NCBI GenBank assembly: GCA_030267965.1
Contig: BRYA01000049.1
Coordinates: 1 to 64,000, forward strand
DNA: 64,000 nucleotides
DNA from: Triparma columacea
Lineage: Eukaryota; Sar; Bolidophyceae; Parmales; Triparmaceae
Direction: 5' to 3'
Shown: in pieces, positions 52,343-63,642 of the stretch
Layout: every line of letters begins with the position of its first letter
Position numbering within the stretch: position 1 is the first letter of the stretch
Notes under the pieces: generated by a model
Seen by the model: only the letters and a program-made list of their open reading frames with translations
Database searches by the model: none
What the model was told of the DNA's origin: nothing
Made by a program: the position numbers and the translations under genes

Positions 52343-55300
52343 ATGCTGCTGATGCTGCTGCTAGGGTTAGGGTTAGAATTTGTAGGCATTTTTTTGCCCA
52401 TTGCAGTATTCGACATGCGTACTGCACTTACCTGCTGTTCTGGCGCCATCGTATGCTGCCCAGACCCTATCCCTATCCCCATGCCCGCCCCCATCCCCAT
52501 TCCCATCCCCATTTGCATCTTCCTCATTTGCTCGTCCTTCTCGGCCAGGTCCTTTTTCACTTCCTCCTCTCTATTCTGGTTCGTTAAGCTGATATAGTTG
52601 CTCGTAGAGTTCCCAGTCCCCAGGCCTGTAAGCGCTGGAGATGAGGAAACGATGCTGGGGCTACTCATTGAGATAGCTGTTGGACTGAGGTGAATGGCCT
52701 TCGTATTCCTGTCGATTTTCTTCTTCGACGCTTTGGCACCCCTCCCTCTCGCAAAGAAGGTCTTCGCATTCTCGTACGAGCTGCTGGCCTCTTGCGGGGT
52801 CTCGAAGCTTCCTAAATCATAGAGCTGATTGTCTTGGATTATTCTGGCACACCACAAACCGGAAGGATTCTTGAAAACCCCGGTACTGATATAGTTCTCT
52901 CCTTCTTTAGAAGAAATTACTTCTTCTTCGTCGTCCTCGTCTTCCATGTCTTCCTCGATATCCACGACCATGTTGACAACTTTGTCTGTTTCCATGTCGA
53001 TACTCGACGTCCTCCTCTTCTGGCCCCAAGCCTCCACTGACGACTCGTGCAGAGCTTCACTAACTGGTCCTAATTCGCCAAGTGTTCCTACCCCTTCTGC
53101 TTCACTTCTATCTTCGACAATCATGTTCTTGATGTTCATGTTCATCTCCATGTCGTTGCAGATGGCAAACTGTCCCCTGAGACCAAGGCACATTTGGTCG
53201 TATGCCCTCTGCGCCTCCTCCTTCGTGTCATACGTTCCCAACTCTATCACATCCTCGTCGCATGATGCGATAGATCTTGCCGCGAACGCAGCCCTCCAGT
53301 CGTTGTTCTGGAGCCTCGTGACCCCAATGAGTCCTCTCTCCTCAGCCAATTCCCCCTTACTCTTCTCTGACATTGCCTTCGCCGGCGATACCGCACTGAT
53401 CAGCACTTCTTCTGAGAAGCTTTGGTTGCATCCTTCAGACCCGTACATGTCAAAGTAAACGTCGTCATGGGCTAGAGCTGCCATCTCCGCAGTGGGAAAC
53501 AGTCCGATATTGAAAGTCTTCGAACCGTAAGAGATCTTTGCAATGTACGAAAGTCCCTTCTTGTGAACACCCTTAAATTTCGTAGGTTCCTCGTCGGCGA
53601 TGTCATTGGCAGTCATCATCAGCAGGTTTGCCCCTTGAGAACTGGTCGATGTCATGGCGCCAGCGGCGGCCCGGCTGGCGCCCATGAGGCCCTGCCTGCG
53701 CGTATCGTCGTCGCTGCTGTCACTGTCCAGCGTGTTCTTCTCCCTTGATAACAACTGCTTGATCCTGTTCCTCGCCTTGAGCCCTTCCCTACCCCACAAA
53801 ACACCGTTACTTTCATTGAGCATCCTGATTTGGGCATTGATCCTGAGGTTCTTATCGCGATTCTTCTTGTACTCTGTGTAGCTGATGATGACTAGGTCTT
53901 CTTCTGGAGTTCCAGGGTACTCCTCCGCGTAAACCTCTCCATGGTCGAACTCAATGACGATGCGACCAACGCTCTTCTGAATCTCCCTCACCCTTCCGAA
54001 GTACCACTTCTCGTACTTGACCCTCACGAATGCTCCGCGCCTTGGCCATTGTACATGTCCCTTATCGTTCCTGAACACAGAACCCGTGGCTTCGAGCTTT
54101 TCCTGTTCGCCTTCGAAGTCAGGAAAGTCTTCTCTTGTTTTCGACTTCTGCTTCTGAGGCTTCTTCTTTTCTGCCCTTACTATGGCCGCCCACCTCTCCT
54201 TTTCGTCTTTCTGATGCTTGAGTAACCTCTGCTTGATAGAATCGAGCTGTCTCTGAGTCATGGGAGCATCTCGGTTGACTGTGATACCTGCAGCTTCGGC
54301 CTGGAGCAACATTTCTTCGGCTCGACGTCTCTCCTTTTCGATCTGCTTCTGGGTAAGTTCCTTCTTTGACTTCGGCATCTTCGATTTGGACCCAACGTTG
54401 AGCGCCTTTTGGCGTTCTTTCTCCGCCTTCTTGCGTTCTCTTTCCACCTTCTTCCTTTCCTGAGTCCTCATTTTCCTAATGTCCCTCCTCTTCTGTAAAT
54501 AATCATTGTAAACGTCTGACTCCACTAGCACCCTTACGCGAGTTCTATCGATGTCCTCCTCAAAGTCTCCGTCGTCGTAAGCAACAGAGATTACTTCGCT
54601 ATCCCAATCAATTGATGCGATCTTACCGGAGTACCAGCTTCCGGTGTTTTCCCAGTTGGCCTCGACCTCGGTGCCGATTTTCACATCCATGAACCACTCC
54701 AGCTTGATCGCACTCTTCCCTTGCCTGCGCTCCGAAACAGACTGCTTCTTATCTGGTGAGGAGTTTCCTTCTTCTTCTTCGACGGACGTGTCAGGAGACG
54801 GGCTCTCTTCCCGGAACACTAGCTTCTTCCCCTTGTTGGGACTTTCCGCCTTTCTCGGATCCAGAAACTTGGTGTCTTCGTTAGGATCGAGTAGTCCGAG
54901 CTGCAGTTTTTTGACGTGTGCAATTTGGGAGCCCTCGGCCTCACGGAGTTCGTTCATTTGTTTGTCGTTCATGAAAGTGGGGGAGAAAACTTGGACACTT
55001 TTCCGTGCCCGCTTCCCCGAAGATTTCGTCAATTCCTCCATTTCGGTTTGGAATTTCCAAGCCGGAGAATCAGGGGCCTTTACCTTCACACCCTGTTCTT
55101 GCATCACCTGCTCCCTGAGGTCCCTAAAATCTCCCTCAAGAACAGCAGCAAATTGGGGACCTGTCAATCCCAAGGCACTCTTGGTATCTGCGATTATCCT
55201 TATCAAATCCAAATTTAGATCGGCAGCTGTCTTCACTTTCGAAGGAAAATTAAGCTCCGCGTCTTCGCCCATCAAAAATTTAGCGGCAACGTCGTAAACT

Positions 55301-58300
55301 TCGGCAGCGGTAACTTTGTCCTCGTACTGACCGAGGTCAAAACTAATGCCTGAGAAAAGGATCCGAGCGGAAAAGATCGGGACTTTCGTCTTCGATCCGC
55401 CGAGCAACTCACGTATACCTATGAGTTTGTTCAAAGGACGATCAGCAGGCTTTTGGTTCTGGTTGAAGGTAACACCCAGATCATTATCGGGGTAGTTGAT
55501 TCCAACCTTCTCGTCCTTGAAAGTGATTTTATTGTGGTAAACGTTGAGGACTTCCTTGGGCTTGCCGTTGATCTTGCATGTTGTGCCTGGCCGAGGGTAG
55601 AGAACGGATCCGTCGATGTGGTTCTCGTAAAAGTATTTGGAGGCAACGAAAATTTTGCCTGATGACCGCTTAAGCACCTCATCCCCTCCTGCCATGAGGC
55701 GGACTGTAATCGACTTGTCGTCGAGCATGCTAATGATTCCCTTGTGAAACCTCTGGCCTTCTTTTTGGATAATTGCGTGCGAAAATTGCGCAAATTCGGC
55801 CTCAGACTCTGTCGTGGGTCCAGGGAAGTATTTCATGGCTGATGAAGAAAGAGGGGGGGGCAGAGTGCTGTTGCTTGCGACACTTGCATCGTCGTCATCG
55901 GTGTCGTTGTCATCGAAGTAGTCGGCGTTCTCCTTGCTGTCCTCAGCGGCACCGGAAGTCTCGTTGACGTCGTCAGCCTCGCCGGGGAGGATCAATTTCT
56001 CAGATCTGATAAGTACCAAAGCTTTCTGTGTCACTGACGTTGACTTCCTGTTCGGGAACTTAGCTTGAAGTACTGCCCAGTCTTTTCCGTGCTTGAGGAG
56101 GAGCAGGCGTAACTTGTTGGTTTCTTTTTTGTCCCAAGCCACCTTCGAGGAGGTGTTCACTGGGAGAGTCTTCTCGGTGTCTTCAAAGTAGTCTTGCGAC
56201 CAGTAATTGCTCTCTTTTTGAGGTATCCTGTCCCAGCAGCTCGAAAAATCGGCCTTGAAACTTTCTGGGGCTGCAACGGGCGAAGCAAGTGCGAAGAGCG
56301 CGAAAGGGATTGCGTTAATATTTTGCATTGTCGCTTTTGTAGTCATTGTTCATTCTCACCTTTCCTTTCCCTCTTCCCTCGGCCACCTGTGCTATCCACT
56401 ATCGAGCTGGTATCTATGCCTTTTGTGCTCATCCCGTTGGATTTTGCTCCCGGCGCTTTGGAAGCCTTGTTCCCCTTACTAACCCCGGGCTTGTCTGCCT
56501 TCTCAACCTTAATTGCCTTGTCTGGCTTGTCTTCCTTCTCAACCTTAATTGCCTTGTCGGGCTTCTGTACCTTCCCCTTCTGGGCCTTGCTTGCCTTGCT
56601 GCTTTTGTCTTTTTCCTTTCCTTCCAAGGTTTCAGTCGGCTGGGGGCTGCTTTTCTTCGCTGGCTGCTGCTTCTCCTGGGAGTATGGGTTCACTTTAGAC
56701 CAAACAGAAGAGAAGTCGGCCTTGAATGTTTCAGGAGCCTTGATTGTCCTCTGCGACGAACGAGCAAGGAGATGCGCGGGGAGGGGGGGGGGGATGAAAG
56801 GTATAATTAGCTTTTGTGTCGTCGTCCTCTTGAATTTTGTCTACTCTCACCTTGGTCGTCCTACTTGGAGATTGGGCAACAACAGCATTTCTCTGAGGCG
56901 CCTTGGATGATGGACTTGAAGGGGTACGAGCCTTAGCCCGAGCCTGGGCTGGAATCGGGGCCGGAGCTGGGTCCGGGGTAGGAGGAGGAGAAGGAGCTCC
57001 GCGGGCCTTTGGCGCTTTTCTAGGGCGAGATGCCGTGAGCAATTTCGATGAAGTCAAGTCGTACGAAATTACGTCGTTTGATTTGTTCTTGTAGTCTGCC
57101 GGCACTGATACCGCTGTGGTGTTAGGCTTCATAAGGCTCTTGTCGATTTTCTTCAATCTGGCCCTGCAGCTCTCTGGGCTGTGCCCTGGAAGGAAAGTTG
57201 CGGTTTTCTCCCAGTCATCGCCAAACCTAGAGTAGGCATATGCAAGCTGCTCGTCCTCCCATGTGGTCCAAGTTAAGTCAAAATCGGATTGATAAGTCTT
57301 GGACGCGTGATCGTTGACATTTTCCAGCCATTTGCGGCCCCTCGCGTAACATGACGACATAGAACGGGTCCCGACAGCGTCTGCAACGCGGTTCCAGTCC
57401 TCGTAATTTATGTTATCGCCACCAAATTTCTTGATTGCTTTCCTCAACTTTTTGTCCTCTTCCGCGGTCCAGGCACCTGACTTCCCCGAGCGAGCAGGGG
57501 CCGAGGTAGGGGCAGGAGCGGGGGCAGAGGCACCTGTCCTGGCAGCAGGGGGCTTTCGCGGGCGAGCCGCGGTCAGCAGCCCCTTGCTCTGGGTGAGATC
57601 GTATGTAAGCACGTCCTTGGAGGTATTCTGGAAATTCGAAGGGACTTCGTGGGACTTCATGAGATTTAAATTGGCAGCCGGCGGGGTCTCGTCCACATCA
57701 ACCGGGTTGGATATCTTTGAATACCTCTGACAGATTGCCATGGGGGTCCGGAGGGGGACGAACGCTGCGGGAGGGAATGGTGAGATTCATTCATTCGGTC
57801 TGAGAGGAGTAAAGCGACGGCATATTTGTCCTTTGTATCTCCTCACCTTCTCGGATCTTGTGCCATTTTCCGGGCCCAAACTTCTTGTATCCTTTCATGA
57901 GAGCCTGATCTTCCTCCTTGGTCCACATACGCTTCTTGCGCAAAGTCCCCTGTACAGCATCCTGCGAAGCGAAGCGCGAAAGGGATTTGCATTTAGCGAG
58001 ATGGATTCGTGGTGCGAGCGAGTGAAACGAATTGTCAAAAGATTGTGTTTTTCCGCCTTTGGCGTCACAGCTGCGCTTCTCCACTTTACTTTCCGCCAAT
58101 TCTCACCTTCTCCGCCTCCTCAACCTTAGAGACCTTGACCTTAGAGACCTTGACAGGTGAGGGAGACTTGATGCGGTCAAAACCACCCATGGACACGCCT
58201 TTGCTGCCACCGTCGGAATCGTCGTCGGAATTGTCGGAATCGTCAGAATCGTCGGATTTGTCGGAATCGTTGGAGCCATCATCGTCCGAATTCTCATCGT

Positions 58301-59148
58301 TGTTATCAGAGTCGTCGTCATCAGAGTTTTCGTCGACGCCATCATCGTCGTCGGCTGAATCTGGACTGTCGTCATCAGAGTCATCGTCATCTGAGTCGTC
58401 GTCATCTGAGTTGTCGTCGACGCCACCATCGTCGTCTGCTGAATCTGGACTGTCGTTATCAGAGTCGGCGGAATCACTGGGGCGGGTGTTGAAAGAGGGG
58501 GTGAGGAGAGGGAGGAGGGAGGAGGCAAGAAAGAAACATCTCAGCCCGTTTGACATTGACATTTTGAATATGGCATGTTAAATGTCAAAGGGTTTAAAAG
58601 TTCGTTTCTCACCTTGCTTCATCGCTTTCCATGACTACAATGTCAGAGGCAGGTATGACAGCGGCCTTGCTGGCGGTGGTGTGGGATCTGGCAGCTCCCT
58701 TTTCAAATTTCATAACGATCTTGCCTTTCATCTCGCTGGTACTAAGCATATCCTTCCCCCCAAAATAAACCTCCTCGAGGGACTTTGCGGGAAAGTGCTG
58801 GTGGATCTTGTCCCAGAAGACCTTCCCTGAGTATTCAGTATAAAGCCCGGCAGACTTTCTCAGCAAACGCTTGTCTTCGCGACTCCAAGAGGCAAAGCCT
58901 TCACCATTATTAGCCGCAGCATCAAACTTTTCGCCCCCGCCGTTTCCGGCCTTGGACGCCTTTACACTCCCTGGATGTAAGCTTTCATCCCTACTCGGAA
59001 TTTCTGAGAGAGGACCTGTATGAGAAGATTGTGCAGGTTTCCGCTGACCCTTTCCGGAGGTATTCGACTGTATCTTACCTTCCTTCTGGGTTTGGCGGCC
59101 TCTTTTCTTTCCCGGGTTAGCCACAGGGCTATTCTTTCGCTTGGGCAT
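52163..59148 (-). CDS. Myb/SANT-Tudor-AP2 multidomain nuclear protein
   Basis: Seven exons: 59148-58613, 58476-58107, 57961-57847, 57764-56851, 56750-56360, 56270-52432 and 52360-52163 (6363 nt, 2120 aa). All junctions keep frame. A SANT-like unit (S-W-S-R-E-D-K-R-L-L-R-K) sits in exon 1 and an Asp/Ser-rich acidic stretch in exon 2. A Myb repeat spans exons 3-4 (M-W-T-K-E-E-D-Q-A-L), and two more lie in exon 4 (A-W-T-A-E-E-D-K-K-L and T-W-E-D-E-Q-L-A). Exon 6 has another SANT unit (about aa 815-860), Tudor-like modules near 1306 (W-Y-S-G-K-I-A-S-I-D-W) and 1523 (W-Y-F-G-R-V-R), and three AP2/ERF-like domains near 1676, 1756 and 1904. The C-terminus is Met/Gln-rich. A-P-E-T/S-F-K-A-D-F-S-S occurs in both exon 5 and exon 6, a sign of internal duplication. 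A DNA- and chromatin-binding regulator is inferred. Confidence 0.75.
52363..52376. repeat. Telomere-type (TTAGGG)n at an intron 3' end
   Basis: Two GGGTTA units inside the intron 52361-52431. On the minus strand the sequence reads CTAACCCTAACCCTAGCAG, directly at the acceptor. Confidence 0.8.
58190..58480 (-). repeat. Asp/Ser codon repeat (GAC/GAT/TCC)
   Basis: Imperfect repeats of short D-D-S, D-S-D and S-P-D-S-A-D-D-D units in exon 2 of the Myb-Tudor-AP2 gene. The opposite strand is open as a Ser/Glu-rich frame, which is an artefact of the repeat. Confidence 0.8.
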
Positions 59149-59648
59149 GGGGACACGTTAGGAGAAAGGGGAGGAGGTGGTGGGATTTTGGTTGATCAAG
59201 GGACAAGCTGGGGTGCACACGGGCGGCAACTGTGGGGTTGGTTTGGAAAGTTACGAATTTTTATAGATAAGGTGAAAGTAGTGCCAGTGGATGGATGGGT
59301 TTGATGAAATAGCCTCTTTCAATGTTTTCGAATGAAAATTGAGGAATTCGGAGGTTTGTCTTTGGGAGGAAAAGAAGAGTGGTTGTAGGCTTGTGGTATG
59401 CGTAGTCAGTCGGTTTTGCGTTCCTGAGGTGGAGGGGGTGTAGTTGTGGAGGGCAGGAGGTCGAAATCTGGTGACAGAAGAAGGGGGATGAAGTGATATG
59501 AGGGAAGTAAAAAGAGAGCTGCCAGCTCCTCCTCTGGCAGTTCCCAAATCTGCTGAGGGAGTGCATCAGATAGTAATAATTATTGGTTGTTGTGTTATTA
59601 TATTCAGTCTTCCCGTGCTGGAAGGTTCGCGGCTGTTCGTGAGTCGTT
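59149..59648. other. Divergent intergenic region (Myb-Tudor-AP2 / MFS)
   Basis: 500 bp between outward-facing starts. It holds AT-rich stretches and GA-rich tracts. No gene model with acceptable splice sites was found. Promoters of both genes are expected here. Confidence 0.4.
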
Positions 59649-61284
59649 ATGTTGGACGGGGAGCTTGATAAGAAACTGCTCAATGAGGAGAGGAAATTGA
59701 GGGATGCCGACTCTTCTGACGAAGAGGTGGCAGGGTGGCCAATAATTGTTGTTGTTGGACTCGCTTTGTTTGCTGACTGTGAGTCCTTGGGGTTGGGGAG
59801 GGTTCCGCGTCGGAAAGTTTCCCTGGTACGATACATCTAACTCATTCTGCCCTACCGCCCCTACGCTGCCCCGACTTAACCCCTCCAGACTGCTGCCTTA
59901 CCGCAATCATCCCTATCGTACCACTGGTGTTTGCCGAGATTGACTCCACATACATTTTCATTTTGTTTGCGAGGTGGGTGCAGTCGTTTGGACAAGTAGG
60001 AGGGTGGCAATGTGTCTTATTATTGTTGTTGTTTGAGGTTTCTTGGCAACTGACACACGTCGTGTCCCCGCACACACACACACACACACACACACATGCA
60101 GCAAGAGCATGGTCCAAATCGTTGCAAACCCCATCGCGGGGTTGGTTGTTGACAAGGGTAACCCGCCCTTGATATTCGGGTCCAGCCTAGCCATCCTAGT
60201 GCTGGCAACCCTGGCATTTGCGTGGGGTGTGGAAATAGATAGCGAGGGGATCGCGGACGAGTGGGAACAATTTCATATTCTCATCGCAGCCAGGTCAACG
60301 CAGGGTCTCGCGAGCGCTGGGATAATGACCAGCGGGATGGCGACCATCAGCCTCGCGACCAGCGAGGAAAAAAGGGGTGGAGCCCTTGGAGCGGCAATGA
60401 TGGGAGTAGCCGGGGGAGTTTTGATGGGCCCTCCTGTTGCTGGGCTGTGTGCGGAGAGATTGGGGGAGAGCAGTGTGTTCTATGGGATAGCAGGTGTGGG
60501 GTGCGTGACGTTGCTCAGCTCTCTCTTGTTTTTCATATTTTATCCAGAGAGCTTTGAGGTGGTTGAGGGGGGTGAAAGGGATAAGGAGGAGAGGGATGAA
60601 GAGGAGGAGAGCGGGGAGGGACGAAACAGCTACATTGACAAGGATGTGGCGTTATGGCGGAATGGGCCCGTTGTTATTCTCGCATTCAGTGTGGCTACCT
60701 GCAACATGTGTGTGGCAGTTACGGAACCACTCATCCCCCTATTTCTGGAGAGGGAACCCTTCAACTTCAATAACGAGTCGATAGGTTTGACCTTCGGGGT
60801 GCAGGCGCTGTGCTACCTGCTGTTCACCCCCGTTTTTGGAATTCTGAGTGACAAGCATATGAAAACTCCGCTTATGGCTTTGGGGGTTGCGTGCGTGGCG
60901 GGGGGGATGGGAATCATGTTTGTATTCAAGGAACTGTGGTCGGTAGTTTTAGGGTTAGGAATGGTAGGGATGGGCATAGCAGCAGCAGACACGCCATCGA
61001 TGCCCCTTTTGACCGTGCTTGTTCCGCCCGAACGGTTTGGAAGTGCGATGGCCTTGCAGGATACAAGCGTGAATTTAGGATTTTTGGTCGGGCCGTTGTT
61101 GGCAATCTTTGTGGGGGACAATGTTGATTCGTTCAAGTGGCTGGCCGTCGGAACGTCAGCCTTTAGTCTCTGTACTGTCCCACTGTTGAAGAGGTTATAT
61201 GCTACAGAGTTGGAACTGACGCGGAAGAGGGGGAGCGGGGGTGGAGTAGGGAGTGGGGAACGCTTGTTAAATGTCACAGCATGA
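59649..61284 (+). CDS. MFS transporter, SLC18 (vesicular amine transporter)-like
   Basis: Exons 59649-59778, 59889-59973 and 60102-61284 (1398 nt, 465 aa), phases 1 and 2. The N-terminus is a 32-residue acidic cytosolic stretch, then helix 1 (W-P-I-I-V-V-V-G-L-A-L-F) continues across the intron into T-A-I-I-P-I-V-P-L-V-F. This gives the T-x-x-x-P-I-x-P pattern of SLC18/TetA-type drug:H+ antiporters. Later motifs are A-R-S-T-Q-G-L-A-S-A-G, L-G-A-A-M-M-G-V-A-G-G-V-L-M-G-P-P and G-I-L-S-D-K. About 12 helices are seen, with an acidic loop between the halves. Substrate is unknown. Confidence 0.75.
60071..60096. repeat. (CA)13 microsatellite at intron 3' end
   Basis: Thirteen CA units immediately before the TGCAG acceptor of the last exon of the MFS gene. 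CA repeats at this position are known splicing modulators in animals (hnRNP L); whether that applies here is unknown. Confidence 0.95.
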
Positions 61285-61429
61285 GTGAGGGTGGGTGGTG
61301 TTATTGCAGTTAGGGTTATGCTTGTTGTCGGAGATAAAGGTGGTTTGGTTTGATATTGTGACAAGTTGGACAGGCAAGGAGTTTTTACTGGCTCACAGAA
61401 GTGTTCAATGAATACGAGGAGTCCAGAAA

Positions 61430-61870
61430 ACTTACAAAAACTTGCAACGGGATGCTGAACTTTGTCAAAAATGTGTGTGATAAAAATTTCGAAAAATGAA
61501 ATTGATTAGATTTCTCAAAAAAATTACCCAATTCATGATCATACATCAATATATTCAAAAATATGAGATACGATACAAAATATTTGCATCAGCGTCTTCG
61601 AAGAATAATTTCTTGCATTTTTGTTGATGCTAGTCGAAGACAAATGATCAAGATTAATTGTGATCAAATTTATATATAAGTAATTAAACAGAAATAAAAG
61701 GCATATTAAGATCTTAAATATAATATATTTTACTCAAAAACATAAATATAAATCTTAAAATTATTCTAGTATAATTTGGATCATATTTGTTGATACCATT
61801 GAAATATGAATGCATAACTCATGATTTAGAACGAAGTAAAATTTTCAATTTTTTGTTAAGACGAACACCA
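61430..61870. other. AT-rich gene-free island
   Basis: A hand count for 61501-61800 gives 67 G+C of 300 (22%), far below the surrounding genes. It has no open frame of note, no clear tandem repeat, and many A/T runs with scattered GATCA words. It lies within the 745-bp interval between the MFS gene and the methyltransferase. Confidence 0.7.
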
Positions 61871-62029
61871 CACCAAGGAGGACTTCAAATTGACACCAAC
61901 TTGGACAGGAAGGCTACTTGTTGTGTAAGGGCAAGGGAAAATCAAGTGTGATTTCGTTTGTTGCTCTGGTGTGGTTATCTTTCATTGCCTCGTCACTATC
62001 GGGGGACCAGGACCAAGAAAAATCCTGAC

Positions 62030-63550
62030 ATGCACGTTTACTACTGCAGAGTGACAAGAAAGAAGAAACACCGGGATTGTATCGACCTCAACATATCTAT
62101 AATCTCTACTGCAAGAGTCAACTCTACCGGCAACCCTATACCGAATGTTGACATTGAGAGTTTGCAGCCTGTCTTGTTGTCTTCTTCCTCCTCCTCCTCC
62201 TCCTCCTCCTCCTCCATAATGGTAGCACGGCTGGATTGTGACTCAACGATGTTTTTGACGAGATCAGGTGAAAGCCTCGCAACGACTCCCCCCTCCTTCT
62301 TTCTGCATTCCAAACTTCTCTCTGCTTCATCTTATGTTCTCCTCTACTGTGCTAATGATTTGAAGGCATTACCAGTTTTCAATCTGTGTTCGCACATCTG
62401 CTTAATTTCTCTGCAGCCAACGTCGCCATCTCTCTCGACTCTCTTGAATGCGGTGAAATTATCGGTGTCTGACAGTTCCGAAATATTATTTCCTGACAAG
62501 TATGTTTCTGATTTGATAACTCCAAATCCTCTTAACTTCCGAACCAACATAAGATCTAAAGCTCCCTCGACTGAACCCCCCAAGACTGAGATTCAATACT
62601 TTCCTCTCAAGTGCACGCTGAAGCAACACGTCAACGCCATGCTGGGAGGGAAACACCCGAGAGCAAAGGTCCCTTCCCTGTCACCTTCGGACGCATCCCT
62701 ACTTTCGACAGCCAGCGAACACTTCAACCCGCCAAAACCTTTCCACATTGCCTCACCACTCCCTTCCATAATACCCTCAGAACCAACTCTAAACCTCGAA
62801 AACATTTCCCTGGATGCCCCCTCCAACCATGGCTCCAAGTCTCGTGGAGAATACTTTCTCAACAAGAAAATTCCTCAACTTTATACTCTGATCTCTCTTC
62901 TTCCTCCACCCCCCGACGACCGCGGCATGAAAGTGTTGGATGTTGGAGGAGGGAGGGGTGATCTGGCAATGAACATCCTCGATTACTACAAACGTAATTT
63001 CCCCCTCAGGAGTTCGGACGACGTGGTATACGTCAACGACAACAATGCAGCGTCCCTTGACACCATTGGACTGAACTCGGACTTCAAAAACTCCATAAAG
63101 CTCATCTCTGCGGATTTTAATACATTCTCGATCCCAGACAGTGCAAGCGATGGCTTCGATGTCACTTTAGCCTTACATGCTTGTGGTTCACTAAGCGACC
63201 TTGTTCTTCAGCGGGCATTCTCGTTCACAAAAACGAAAATTATCATTGTGCCCTGCTGTTACTCAAAGTGCAGGGCTGAGCGTGGGTCCGATTTTTTGGC
63301 AGCCGCAGCTAACGACAATGACAACGAAGATAAGAACCGGTTTGATCTCGCAAGGATTTGCCAGCTCTGTGAAAGAAATGACGACGCAGACACCTCATCA
63401 AAAGCCATGGCCATAATCAATGAACTGAGAGTTCGCCTTTGCAGGACGAATTCTGGGGCAGACTGGGAATGGGAAGTGCGCATGTTTGACCGAGAAATTT
63501 CACCAAAAAATTACGTGCTTGTGGGAAAGCGCTTAACGAACAGAAAATGA
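62030..63550 (+). CDS. SAM-dependent methyltransferase, Methyltransf_32-like
   Basis: 506 aa from the first in-frame ATG at 62030; the frame is open about 70 nt further upstream without ATG. The SAM-binding motif is V-L-D-V-G-G-G-R-G-D-L-A (about aa 303), followed by D-N-N-A-A-S-L. The characteristic L-A-L-H-A-C-G-S-L-S-D-L-V-L block and V-P-C-C-Y-S-K follow, as in the methyltransferase family that includes GSTCD, METTL25 and TRMT13-related proteins. The N-terminal half is unrecognised, with a run of 12 Ser encoded by (TCC)n at 62186-62216. The substrate is unknown; an RNA is possible by analogy. Confidence 0.7.
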   Translation: MHVYYCRVTRKKKHRDCIDLNISIISTARVNSTGNPIPNVDIESLQPVLLSSSSSSSSSSSSIMVARLDCDSTMFLTRSGESLATTPPSFFLHSKLLSASSYVLLYCANDLKALPVFNLCSHICLISLQPTSPSLSTLLNAVKLSVSDSSEILFPDKYVSDLITPNPLNFRTNIRSKAPSTEPPKTEIQYFPLKCTLKQHVNAMLGGKHPRAKVPSLSPSDASLLSTASEHFNPPKPFHIASPLPSIIPSEPTLNLENISLDAPSNHGSKSRGEYFLNKKIPQLYTLISLLPPPPDDRGMKVLDVGGGRGDLAMNILDYYKRNFPLRSSDDVVYVNDNNAASLDTIGLNSDFKNSIKLISADFNTFSIPDSASDGFDVTLALHACGSLSDLVLQRAFSFTKTKIIIVPCCYSKCRAERGSDFLAAAANDNDNEDKNRFDLARICQLCERNDDADTSSKAMAIINELRVRLCRTNSGADWEWEVRMFDREISPKNYVLVGKRLTNRK

Positions 63551-63642
63551 TTTTCTTCAAAACAAACAAGTGGTTTTTGTTGATTCCCTCCTTATCATCT
63601 TATCATAGCAATCTGGGTCCTTGACCACGGTCCCCTCTGTGA

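Noticed and set aside
58009..58581. Ser/Glu-rich plus-strand frame of 190 codons
   Set aside because: It is the reverse of the Asp/Ser repeat in exon 2 of the Myb-Tudor-AP2 gene, whose splice sites keep the frame on both sides.
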